From a virus, in the IMG/VR virus record IMGVR_UViG_3300036945_000370, positions 1 through 23,900 of that record: DNA of 23,900 bases. One strand, given 5' to 3'. Shown piece after piece: positions 5,867-12,771 of this stretch; the first letter of the stretch is position 1; each line of letters opens with the position of its first letter. The position numbers and the translations under genes were made by a program. The notes beneath the pieces are model-generated. The model saw only the letters and a program-made list of their open reading frames with translations, did not search any database and had not been told where the DNA came from.

Positions 5867-6352
5867 ATGAACATATATTTAGACATGGATGATGTAGTAG
5901 CAGACTGGATGAAGACTGCTAGAGAAATGGTACAACGTAACTGGAATTATGGAGAGCGTATTCCAGATGCTGACTGGAAAAAACTACAGCGAGATCAACA
6001 CTTTTATCGCAACCTACCTAAAAAACCAGGTGCAGATGAACTTGTACAGTGGTGCAGGGATTATAGAGACCGAACAGGCTGTGGATTATTCTTCTTAACA
6101 GCACTACCGCACGACTACACAATGCCCTATGCCGCCAGTGATAAAGTATGGTGGGCACACGAACGCTATCCTGATATTACTGTATTCTTTGGACCATTTA
6201 GTCATGACAAATGGCGCCACTGTAAACCCGGCGATATCCTAATTGATGATAGAACAAGTAACTGTGAAGAATGGCGAAACGCTGGAGGCCTATCACATAT
6301 CTATAAACAATGGCCTGAATGTAAAGTTTGGTTAGAGGAGACATTAAAATGA
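5867..6352 (+). CDS. 5'(3')-deoxyribonucleotidase, NT5C-type HAD phosphatase
   Basis: 161 residues. The N-terminus MNIYLDMDDVVADW carries the HAD nucleophile motif DxDxxxxD-like (Asp6 nucleophile, Asp8 acid/base). The second motif is Thr78 in FFLTALP, and the last is DILIDDR (123-129) with the Mg-binding Asp pair. The family (Pfam NT5C) removes phosphate from dNMPs; phage members may trim unwanted nucleotides or host dNMPs. Asp6 lies six codons in, so ATG 5867 must be the start even though it has no Shine-Dalgarno and sits only 6 bases after a sigma-70 -10 box. Its TGA overlaps the dNMP kinase start (ATGA), so the two nucleotide enzymes are translationally coupled. Confidence 0.85.
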   Translation: MNIYLDMDDVVADWMKTAREMVQRNWNYGERIPDADWKKLQRDQHFYRNLPKKPGADELVQWCRDYRDRTGCGLFFLTALPHDYTMPYAASDKVWWAHERYPDITVFFGPFSHDKWRHCKPGDILIDDRTSNCEEWRNAGGLSHIYKQWPECKVWLEETLK

Positions 6353-6990
6353 TTATTGGTGTATGTGGTTTTATTGGCAGTGGTAAAGACACTATTGCAG
6401 ATTATCTAGTAAACGTACATGGCTTCCGTCGTGAGAGTTTTGCTAATACATTAAAAGATGCAGTAGCCGCAGTATTTGGCTGGGACAGGATTCTCTTAGA
6501 AGGTCGTACCAAAGAAGCACGTGAATGGCGTGAACAAGTAGATCCATGGTGGGCACAGCGACTAAACATGCCTAACTTAACGCCACGTTGGGTATTACAG
6601 CAGTGGGGTACAGAAGTGTGCAGAAAAGGCTTTCATGACGATATCTGGATTGCCAGTGTAGAAAACAAATTGCGCAGAACCAATGATGATATCGTAATCA
6701 GTGATTGTAGGTTCCCCAATGAGATTGCCAGTATTAAACAAGCTGGTGGCGTAGTTGTGCGGGTTGTTCGTGGACCAGAGCCAGACTGGTACGATCTTGC
6801 TCTACAGCATAATCAGGGTTCAGCACAGGCAAACATAGAACTAATGAAGCTTAAAATTCATGCCAGCGAAACTGCCTGGGTTGGTACAGACTTTGATTAC
6901 ATACTAGACAATAATCGTTCTCTAGATGATTTGTTCAAACAAGTAGAAGAAATCACAGAAAACGAGATGCAACTCAATCAGCTAATTTAG
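6349..6990 (+). CDS. gp1: Deoxynucleoside monophosphate kinase (T4 gp1-like)
   Basis: 213 residues from ATG 6349, preceded by AGAGGAGA; an in-frame ATG 21 bases further upstream would add MVRGDIK but lies inside the preceding gene without a site. The P-loop GFIGSGKDT occupies residues 7-15. The stretch around residues 63-90 (REWREQVDPWW, then TPRWVLQQWGTEVCR) and DCRFPNEIASIKQAGG (about 118-133) are family hallmarks for nucleotide binding and the lid. The T4 enzyme phosphorylates dGMP, dTMP and hydroxymethyl-dCMP to diphosphates for DNA synthesis; substrate range here is unknown. It is coupled to the deoxyribonucleotidase and followed by a short hairpin before the tail sheath gene. Confidence 0.9.
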   Translation: MIIGVCGFIGSGKDTIADYLVNVHGFRRESFANTLKDAVAAVFGWDRILLEGRTKEAREWREQVDPWWAQRLNMPNLTPRWVLQQWGTEVCRKGFHDDIWIASVENKLRRTNDDIVISDCRFPNEIASIKQAGGVVVRVVRGPEPDWYDLALQHNQGSAQANIELMKLKIHASETAWVGTDFDYILDNNRSLDDLFKQVEEITENEMQLNQLI

Positions 6991-6996
6991 TAATAT

Positions 6997-7015
6997 GAGC
7001 TAAATAGGCTCTTTT
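6997..7015 (+). terminator. Weak hairpin with T-tract and late-promoter-like loop
   Basis: GAGC (6997-7000) and GCTC (7008-7011) form only a 4-bp stem, followed by TTTT. The loop again contains TAAATA, and GCTAAATA (6999-7006) is the same 8-mer as in the stronger terminator at 4217. It may be a weak terminator, a second late promoter for gp18, or both. Confidence 0.35.
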
Positions 7016-7026
7016 CTCCAAACCAG

Positions 7027-7034
7027 TATAAATA
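7027..7034 (+). promoter_or_regulatory. T4-type late promoter TATAAATA upstream of tail sheath gene
   Basis: TATAAATA is the exact T4 late consensus. It sits at the centre of an inverted repeat ACCAGTAT-AA-ATACTGGT (7022-7039). T4 spacing gives a start near 7040 and a 22-base leader with AAGGAG before ATG 7062. Confidence 0.8.
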
Positions 7035-7061
7035 CTGGTAACCTACATTAAGGAGAAAAAC

Positions 7062-9467
7062 ATGCCTACATTAGTTTCACCAGGCGTAGCAGTCAGCGTT
7101 ATCGACGAAAGCCAATACGGTTCTGCCGGTCAAGGCACAGTACCGTTAATCGTTATTGCTACCCAATCTAACAAAGCAAATGTAAGTGGAAGTGGTTATG
7201 CAGAAGGCACAATGCCTGTTAATGCTAACAAGCCATATTTACTAACTAGCCAACGTGAGTTGGTTGAATTATTTGGTAAGCCATACTTTAAAGTTATTGA
7301 TGGTACACCAGTTCACGGATCTGAAGTCAACGAATACGGTTTATTCACCGCTTATAGTTACCTAGGACTTGCTAACCGTGCATACGTATTACGTGCTGAT
7401 ATTGATCTAGCACAATTAGAGCCTACAGACGTAGAACCAGCAGGCGATCCTGCAAATGGAACATTATGGTTGGATGCTACTACCACAGCCTGGGGTATTT
7501 TTGAAGCATCTGCTACAGGTACAGCAAGCTGGCAAGCTAAAACACCATTAGTTATCACTAGTTTAGATGACACAACGGACAGCGCTGGTGTAACACCACT
7601 AGTAGACCTAGGTTCAAATGGCGACTACGCAGTTGTTGCAACCACAGTTGTATCTAGCTACCAAGTATACAAAAAGGTTGCAGGCGTATGGAAAATCGCA
7701 ACAAACGCTTCTCTAAGCCAAACAGTTTTTGCGGCTCCTCACTATCAGATTCCAAGTGCTACAGCAGTTGGTGATGTATGGATTAAAACTACAACACCTA
7801 ATTCTGGCGCCAGCATAGTAGTTAAAAAGTGGAATTCTTCAACACGCCAGTGGGCAACAGTAGCAGTTCCTGTATATGCAAGCAATTCAGATGCTTCAAC
7901 AGCATTTGGTTCTAGCCTAACAGCAGGTAAGTTATTTGCAAGAGCGGCAGCTATGTCTGCTAATTTTGAAATTCGTGCTTATGACGGTTCTAACTGGGAT
8001 TCAGCTTACGAAACACCAAGCACAACAGCATTAAAAGGTTCAACACCTGACGGTACATTATGGTATAACACAAGTTTAAATGTTGACTTGTACGTTAAAG
8101 CCAACGGTCAGTGGGAACCTGTAACAGACAACGTTACTATCGATGCCAGCGAGCCATCAAATCCAAGCGCAGGCGACTTCTGGATTAACAGTGATGATCC
8201 AGAAAACTATCCACGTATCTTCCGCTTTGACGGTTTCGCATGGGTAGAGCGTGATATCACAGACCAAACAACTCCTAACGGTGTTATATTTGCTGACTTG
8301 ACAATGACAGCGGCAGATACAAGCAACGGCGAAGGCGGTGCAGACGGTATTACTGACAGTCCTGATCCAGCATTACAACCAGACGGTATGCTATTATGGA
8401 ACAGTGCAATCAGCACAGGTAACGTTAAGATCTACGGTGATGTTGTATTAAGCGATGGTGAAACAACAGTTAAAGGTTGGAGCACATTCAGCGGCAACGA
8501 AGAAGACGGTCGTCCATATATGTTCCGCAAGGCACAACGTCGTGCAGTTGTTCGTGCAATGCAAGCCGTTGTAAACAACAACACACAAATTCGTGAAGAA
8601 ATGACTTACTTCACATTGATTGCGGCTCCTGCATATCCAGAGTTATTGGATGAGATGGTTGCACTTAATGTTGATCGTAAAGAAACAGCGTTTATTATCT
8701 TAGATACACCATTTAGATTGAAGCCACAAGGTCAAGAGTTATTGAACTGGATGAGTGGTAACTATGCAGTAACTAATGGTGAGCGTGGTATTACATCTGG
8801 TAGTGCTCAAGCTGCCTGTTATTACCCAAGTGGTTTTGCCAGTGACTTAGACGGCAATGATGTAGTTGTTCCTGCAAGTCATATTGTTCTAAGAACTTAT
8901 GCTTATAACGACCAAGTTGCTTATCCCTGGTTTGCTCCAGCTGGTTTGACACGCGGTGTTGTAACTAATGCTAGTAACGTAGGTTACATCAATGCAGAAG
9001 GTGAATTTATTCCTGTAGCATTGACTAATGGCCAACGTGATACATTGTATGGTGATGGTAGCAGAATGGGTATCAACCCAATCACACGTTTCCCTGGTCA
9101 AGGTCTATATGTCTTTGGTCAACGTACAATGCAACCATTCTCTAGTGCATTAGATCGTGTTAACGTTGGTCGCTTATTGGCGTACTTGCGTGAACGCTTT
9201 GATCCATTAGCTCGTCCGTTCATATTTGAACCTAACGACAAGATCACAAGAGCTAATGCTAAACAAGTTTTCGATGGCTTCCTTGCAGACATGATTAGCA
9301 AGCGAGCAATTTATGACTTTATCGTTGTTTGTGATGAAACGAACAACACACCTGCCAGAATTGATAGAAATGAATTGTGGATTGACGTAGCGATTGAGCC
9401 AGTTAAGGCTGCTGAATTTATCTACATCCCAATTCGTGTTGTCAACACAGGCGAGTTATCAGCTTGA
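7062..9467 (+). CDS. gp18: Tail sheath protein gp18
   Basis: 801 residues; ATG 7062 with AAGGAGA upstream. The N-terminus (PTLVSPGVAVSVIDES) and the C-terminal third (from about 480: RAVVRAMQAVVNNN, PGQGLYVFGQRTM, then VGRLLAYLRERF and FIPIRVV-like strands ending VVNTGEL) are typical of T4-family sheath subunits. They polymerise around the tail tube and contract to drive it through the envelope. T4 gp18 is about 660 residues; the extra length is a variable insertion, roughly residues 120-470, built from repeated Gly-x-(L/V/F)-W modules. The insertion should lie on the outside of the sheath. A late promoter precedes the gene, and its stop overlaps the late promoter of gp19. Confidence 0.95.
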   Translation: MPTLVSPGVAVSVIDESQYGSAGQGTVPLIVIATQSNKANVSGSGYAEGTMPVNANKPYLLTSQRELVELFGKPYFKVIDGTPVHGSEVNEYGLFTAYSYLGLANRAYVLRADIDLAQLEPTDVEPAGDPANGTLWLDATTTAWGIFEASATGTASWQAKTPLVITSLDDTTDSAGVTPLVDLGSNGDYAVVATTVVSSYQVYKKVAGVWKIATNASLSQTVFAAPHYQIPSATAVGDVWIKTTTPNSGASIVVKKWNSSTRQWATVAVPVYASNSDASTAFGSSLTAGKLFARAAAMSANFEIRAYDGSNWDSAYETPSTTALKGSTPDGTLWYNTSLNVDLYVKANGQWEPVTDNVTIDASEPSNPSAGDFWINSDDPENYPRIFRFDGFAWVERDITDQTTPNGVIFADLTMTAADTSNGEGGADGITDSPDPALQPDGMLLWNSAISTGNVKIYGDVVLSDGETTVKGWSTFSGNEEDGRPYMFRKAQRRAVVRAMQAVVNNNTQIREEMTYFTLIAAPAYPELLDEMVALNVDRKETAFIILDTPFRLKPQGQELLNWMSGNYAVTNGERGITSGSAQAACYYPSGFASDLDGNDVVVPASHIVLRTYAYNDQVAYPWFAPAGLTRGVVTNASNVGYINAEGEFIPVALTNGQRDTLYGDGSRMGINPITRFPGQGLYVFGQRTMQPFSSALDRVNVGRLLAYLRERFDPLARPFIFEPNDKITRANAKQVFDGFLADMISKRAIYDFIVVCDETNNTPARIDRNELWIDVAIEPVKAAEFIYIPIRVVNTGELSA
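7458..8408 (+). repeat. Degenerate Gly-x-x-Trp repeats in the sheath insertion domain
   Basis: At least four units begin G-(T/D)-(L/V/F)-W and end in an aromatic turn with W: GTLWLDATTTAWGIFE (from 133), GDVWIKTTT ... RQWATV (237-267), GTLWYNTS ... GQWEPV (331-354) and GDFWINSDDP ... FAWVERD (371-398). Weaker copies lie at 187-213 and 289-315, and a partial one at 442-449. The pattern suggests a string of small beta modules, as in surface adhesion or sugar-binding domains. Confidence 0.65.
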
Positions 9468-9473
9468 TAAATA
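9466..9473 (+). promoter_or_regulatory. Late promoter GATAAATA upstream of tail tube gene
   Basis: GATAAATA overlaps the gp18 stop codon (TGA 9465-9467). T4 spacing predicts a start near 9479 and a 17-base leader carrying AAGGAGAT before ATG 9496. It would allow extra transcription of the abundant tube protein. Confidence 0.65.
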
Positions 9474-9495
9474 TATTAGCCCAAGGAGATAAGAG

Positions 9496-10101
9496 ATGGC
9501 AGATTTAACACAATTCGGCGTACCAGCAGGCGGCACTAGCGTCATTATGATGCCAAAGTTACAATACAGATTCCGTGTGAATATGTATAACTTTGGCGCA
9601 GGCGCCAGCAGTAACGACTTCACACAAAACGTGATCAGCGTTACACGCCCTAGCGTAACACACGACGAAGTTACTATTGATGCATATAACAGCCGAGCAT
9701 ATTTGGCTGCAAAGCATACATGGGAACCAATTACAATTACTTTAAGAGATGACATGAACAACGGCGTAAGTCGTGATGTTGCTGCTCAATTGCAGAAACA
9801 ATTAAATCACGGTTTACAAAGTGCTCCTGCCGCTGGTAAAGACTATAAGTTCGGTATTGTTATCGAACAATTAGACGGTAGCCAGCCTGGAACAGTTATC
9901 GAGACATGGAGTTTGAATGGTTGTTTCATCCAGAATGCAAATTATGGTGAAAACAATTATGCAACCAGCGATGTAATGCAAATTACATTACAAATTCGTT
10001 ATGATAACGCTGACATTCACGCAGGTGAAGCTGGTTCCGGTGATCGCGGCGCACTAACACAGGGTAGTATGAGCGGTTCAGGATTCCAGAACGCAGTTTA
10101 A
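9496..10101 (+). CDS. gp19: Tail tube protein gp19
   Basis: 201 residues; ATG 9496 with AAGGAGAT upstream. The fold expected of gp19 tube subunits is visible as an N-terminal strand (LQYRFRVNMYNF, 22-33), a central 'SVTRPSVTHDEVTIDAYNSR' region (about 48-67), WEPITITLRDD (about 76-86) and a C-terminal paired-strand block ending LQIRYDNADIH. The family stacks as hexameric rings inside the sheath, forming the DNA channel. T4 gp19 has about 163 residues, so this one carries modest extra loops and a Gly/Ser-rich tail. It stands directly between gp18 and a second, divergent gp19-like protein. Confidence 0.93.
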   Translation: MADLTQFGVPAGGTSVIMMPKLQYRFRVNMYNFGAGASSNDFTQNVISVTRPSVTHDEVTIDAYNSRAYLAAKHTWEPITITLRDDMNNGVSRDVAAQLQKQLNHGLQSAPAAGKDYKFGIVIEQLDGSQPGTVIETWSLNGCFIQNANYGENNYATSDVMQITLQIRYDNADIHAGEAGSGDRGALTQGSMSGSGFQNAV

Positions 10102-10110
10102 GGAACGTAA

Positions 10111-10887
10111 ATGGCGGCATTAACTGACGCTATGAAGTGGTATGGTTTGGGCGCGGACAAGGCTCCGCGCCTAAAGTATCATTTCCAGGTGGCTTTTTAT
10201 AGTTCAAAAGTTACCAGCGCAAGATACATTTATGATTGCGTAAAATCAATAGAACTACCTAAATACAGCATAGATACTGAAGTAGTAAACTCATGGAACG
10301 TGAGACAGCTTGTTCCTACTAAAATAAGTTTTGAGCCTATCAGTATTGCATTTTACGATACACACGATAATAGATTTCAAGATTTCCTTGTAGGGTATCT
10401 TGGCCAAGCATCTAATAGTTTTAGAAAAACCAGCCCAGGTATACGTAACTCCTTTGACGGCTTTGGTTTAAAACTACAAGATTCAGATGCAATTATAGAC
10501 AGAATAGAAATTTCTAGATTCTATGGTGCAGATGCAGAAAGAACAAGTTTAAGTACAGAGAGTATCACTACTCTTTGGAAACCAAAAATAATAGATGTAC
10601 AGCACGATACACTGGATTACAGTGCCAGCGAAGCAGTGTCCTGGCAGATAAGTGTACGCTTTGAAAGTGTTACTTATGAAACAAAAGACGCAGGTGGTGG
10701 TAGAGTTAATAGTTCTAATAGCTCTAATCAAACAACAGAACCTCCTAAAATCTATGGAGCAAGTACTAACCCCGCAGTACAACAAGCAGTAAGGGACGCA
10801 ACAGGCGGCAGACTGGCGCCAAAAACAGCACCAACGTTTGCTGGTGTTGACATCATGGGCAATGTAACAGGATTCCCAGGAGAATAA
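10111..10887 (+). CDS. gp19-like second tail tube-fold protein, 258 aa
   Basis: ATG 10111 follows AAGGAAC nine bases after the gp19 stop, with no separate promoter. Residues 20-190 follow the gp19 plan: RLKYHFQVAFYSS, a 'V-SIELPKYSIDTEVVNSWN' segment, then FEPISIAFYDT and a closing block SWQISVRFESVTYETK. From about 195 the protein becomes a Gly/Ser/Asn/Thr linker (GGGRVNSSNSSNQTTEPP) followed by an extra 45-residue tail ending GFPGE. It is likely a virion protein built on a tube fold, for example a tube initiator/terminator or baseplate-proximal ring; T4 gp48 and gp54 are precedents for tube-like proteins at the baseplate. The exact place is unproved. Confidence 0.75.
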   Translation: MAALTDAMKWYGLGADKAPRLKYHFQVAFYSSKVTSARYIYDCVKSIELPKYSIDTEVVNSWNVRQLVPTKISFEPISIAFYDTHDNRFQDFLVGYLGQASNSFRKTSPGIRNSFDGFGLKLQDSDAIIDRIEISRFYGADAERTSLSTESITTLWKPKIIDVQHDTLDYSASEAVSWQISVRFESVTYETKDAGGGRVNSSNSSNQTTEPPKIYGASTNPAVQQAVRDATGGRLAPKTAPTFAGVDIMGNVTGFPGE

Positions 10888-10888
10888 C

Positions 10889-11167
10889 ATGAACTACGAA
10901 GCAAGTAAATTCGACGTGTTATATGGTAAACTTTTAAATAAAAAAGTGCCACAGTCTCTGGCAAAACAGTTAACAGTTGCAGTACTTAAAATAAGCGACA
11001 CCACTGGCGAAGACGTAGATTCTATAATCAAATATGTCACTGCTAGCGGCCTACGTTTTGACAATCACGTATATGACATACTGAATAATGGTAGATCAAA
11101 TAGTAGCCAAATCGGATTTTTAGATACTGCAAATATACCCAGTGGTATCTCTAGACAGGTTATTTAA
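10889..11167 (+). CDS. Conserved small phage protein, 92 aa
   Basis: ATG 10889 follows CCAGGAG one base after the previous TAA. The product (MNYEASKFDVLYGKLLNKKV ... GRSNSSQIGFLDTANIPSGI) is helical in its first two thirds. The C-terminal 'N-GR-NSSQ-GFLD--NIP' segment is strongly phage-like; I recall similar short proteins next to the head-completion gene of aquatic T4-like phages. The last base of its TAA is the first base of the gp4 ATG, so the two are tightly coupled. It is probably involved in virion assembly, but only the context says so. Confidence 0.75.
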   Translation: MNYEASKFDVLYGKLLNKKVPQSLAKQLTVAVLKISDTTGEDVDSIIKYVTASGLRFDNHVYDILNNGRSNSSQIGFLDTANIPSGISRQVI

Positions 11168-11637
11168 TGGCTTACAATTATACGCAGGGATTTTTTACAC
11201 CCACAAATCCCAGCCGTTATATAGGCAGTAACCAACCCAAATATAGAAGTGGTTGGGAATTAACAGTAATGCGTTTTTGTGACACGCATCCGGCAGTTAT
11301 AGGCTGGGCCAGTGAAAGTTTACGCATACCCTATATAAATCCTTTTACAGGTAAACAAACAACTTACTATCCTGACTTTTTAATAACGTATCAGGATAAA
11401 AATGGCAATAAGATCAGTGAAGTTATTGAGGTCAAGCCACGTAACCAAGCATTATTAGAGCTGTCAAAAACACAGCAAGAAAAAGCCGCAGTAGTATTAA
11501 ACATGGCTAAGTGGGAAGCATGTAGAGCTTGGTGCCAAAAGCATGGATTGAAGTTTAGAATACTCACCGAAGAAGATATATATAATAACTGGCAACCTAA
11601 TAACAAGCCAAAAGCAAAAAGAACACGTAAAAGATGA
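11167..11637 (+). CDS. gp4: Head completion protein gp4 (nuclease-like)
   Basis: 156 residues; ATG 11167 shares a base with the previous stop. Residues 24-90 contain the family signature: KYRSGWELTVMRFCDTHPAV, IPYINPFTGKQTTYYPDF and ISEVIEVKPRNQ. The layout Glu31, Asp70, Glu88-x-Lys90 matches a restriction-endonuclease-type (PD-ExK) nuclease centre. In T4, gp4 (also 50/65) acts after packaging to stabilise or trim DNA at the portal vertex before tail joining. The C-terminus is basic (KAKRTRKR), suited to DNA binding. It overlaps the small terminase gene by four bases (ATGA). Confidence 0.9.
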   Translation: MAYNYTQGFFTPTNPSRYIGSNQPKYRSGWELTVMRFCDTHPAVIGWASESLRIPYINPFTGKQTTYYPDFLITYQDKNGNKISEVIEVKPRNQALLELSKTQQEKAAVVLNMAKWEACRAWCQKHGLKFRILTEEDIYNNWQPNNKPKAKRTRKR

Positions 11638-12140
11638 CAAAAAAACTTGAAGACTTTTTCAATGTAGAGGGCAATGAACCCGACAGAAACGATGTAGAAG
11701 AATTACAGCTACCATTGGTGGCAGACACTGAACCAATGGTAATTCCAGATGTCAGTGAATTGACAGTGCAAATGGATATAGCAGACAGAATTGATCGAGC
11801 ATTACCTCAGGTACGTGGACTTGAAACTGAAGACAAGGATCTAGACGACTACGCTCAACAGGCCATGGATAGTTTTGGTAGACTCATGGATCTAGGCTTT
11901 AACATGGATGATAGAAATGCTGGTAAAATATTTGAAGTTGCCAGTACCATGATGGGCAATGCTATTACTGCTAAAACGGCCAAGCTGGATAAAAAGCTAA
12001 AAATGGTGGAATTACAGCTTAAAGCGGCTAGACTAGCACAGACGCAAAAGCCCGAGGAAGAATCACAGCAAAACAATGGTGAATTGAATACTGACCGCAA
12101 TGCTATATTGAATCTCATTAATCAGAACATGAAGAAGTGA
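11634..12140 (+). CDS. gp16: Small terminase subunit gp16
   Basis: 168 residues; ATG 11634 overlaps the gp4 stop. The acidic N-terminus (1-60) precedes the helical hairpin diagnostic of gp16: DDYAQQAMDSFGRLMDLGF (about 71-89), then AGKIFEVASTMMGNAITAK and DKKLKMVELQLKAARLAQ (about 124-141), matching the central coiled-coil of T4-like small terminases that oligomerises into a ring. The subunit regulates gp17 ATPase/nuclease activity and marks packaging DNA. The C-terminus is Gln/Asn-rich, ending in a short helix. It lies two genes before gp17, whereas T4 has 16 and 17 adjacent. Confidence 0.88.
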   Translation: MTKKLEDFFNVEGNEPDRNDVEELQLPLVADTEPMVIPDVSELTVQMDIADRIDRALPQVRGLETEDKDLDDYAQQAMDSFGRLMDLGFNMDDRNAGKIFEVASTMMGNAITAKTAKLDKKLKMVELQLKAARLAQTQKPEEESQQNNGELNTDRNAILNLINQNMKK

Positions 12141-12146
12141 TAAATA
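12139..12146 (+). promoter_or_regulatory. Late promoter GATAAATA in a palindrome
   Basis: GATAAATA lies within the perfect 15-base inverted repeat GATAAAT-A-ATTTATC (12139-12153) at the end of gp16. T4 spacing puts the start near 12152, leaving a 12-base leader with GGAGA before ATG 12164. Confidence 0.6.
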
Positions 12147-12163
12147 ATTTATCGGAGAAAAGA

Positions 12164-12769
12164 ATGTCAACCCTATTAGAATACTTAGAATCAGTTAAAA
12201 AGCAACACAAGGTTAGAATCAAATTAGCCTGCGGTTGCAGTAACGAGATACTTGATAAAATTGAACGTCACTTAGAAAAGTATGACGTAGAGCAAGTAAC
12301 TGCTCCACAAAAGACTATACTACAAAAGCGTCCTTTAGATTTCCCGCAGTTAGATCAAGCAGAAGTTTATATTATTGACTTCACTGCTAATCTACCTGTT
12401 AGCTTACAACAGTTGCACAGTGAACTTGCAGTTATGTTGCGTGTACCAGAAGGTCTTGTAGTAGTTCGTAGTCCTGAAGATCCACGTGAAACACAGGATG
12501 AAGCAGGTAAGACTTTAGCTACAGAACCATTGCTAACAGCAGAACTAACAGCAACTCCTGCCAAAGAAGAAACATTTGGTGACAAGTTCAACACTAGCCT
12601 GTTAAAAGAATTAAAAGCGTTATCAGACAAGCGCAAAGAAGATTTGAAACATACAAAAATTGCAGACCCAGATGTGCCTGCAACTGAACCAGAAATCGGA
12701 GACAGTGCAAGCACAAATAAAACTAGCCCTGTACGTAAATTTACAGCCCCAGTGGGTAAAGGAAAATAA
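12164..12769 (+). CDS. Conserved phage protein, 201 aa, probably virion-associated
   Basis: ATG 12164 is preferred because CGGAGAAAAG precedes it; an in-frame GTG at 12137 would place the late promoter inside the gene. The first 110 residues form a compact domain (KVRIKLACGCSNEILDKIER, 15-34; TILQKRPLDFPQLDQAEVYI, about 51-70; LPVSLQQLHSEL, about 76-87; VPEGLVVVRSPEDPRE, about 94-109), a pattern I recall from hypothetical proteins beside the terminases of marine T4-like phages. The rest (110-201) is a Thr/Glu/Lys-rich, low-complexity extension ending in a basic tail. Function unknown; the late promoter suggests structure or assembly. Confidence 0.78.
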   Translation: MSTLLEYLESVKKQHKVRIKLACGCSNEILDKIERHLEKYDVEQVTAPQKTILQKRPLDFPQLDQAEVYIIDFTANLPVSLQQLHSELAVMLRVPEGLVVVRSPEDPRETQDEAGKTLATEPLLTAELTATPAKEETFGDKFNTSLLKELKALSDKRKEDLKHTKIADPDVPATEPEIGDSASTNKTSPVRKFTAPVGKGK

Positions 12770-12771
12770 TC

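Noticed and set aside
12137-12163. GTG at 12137 as start of the 201-residue protein
   Set aside because: It overlaps the gp16 stop and the late promoter palindrome. ATG 12164 has a good ribosome site and homologous-looking N-terminus.
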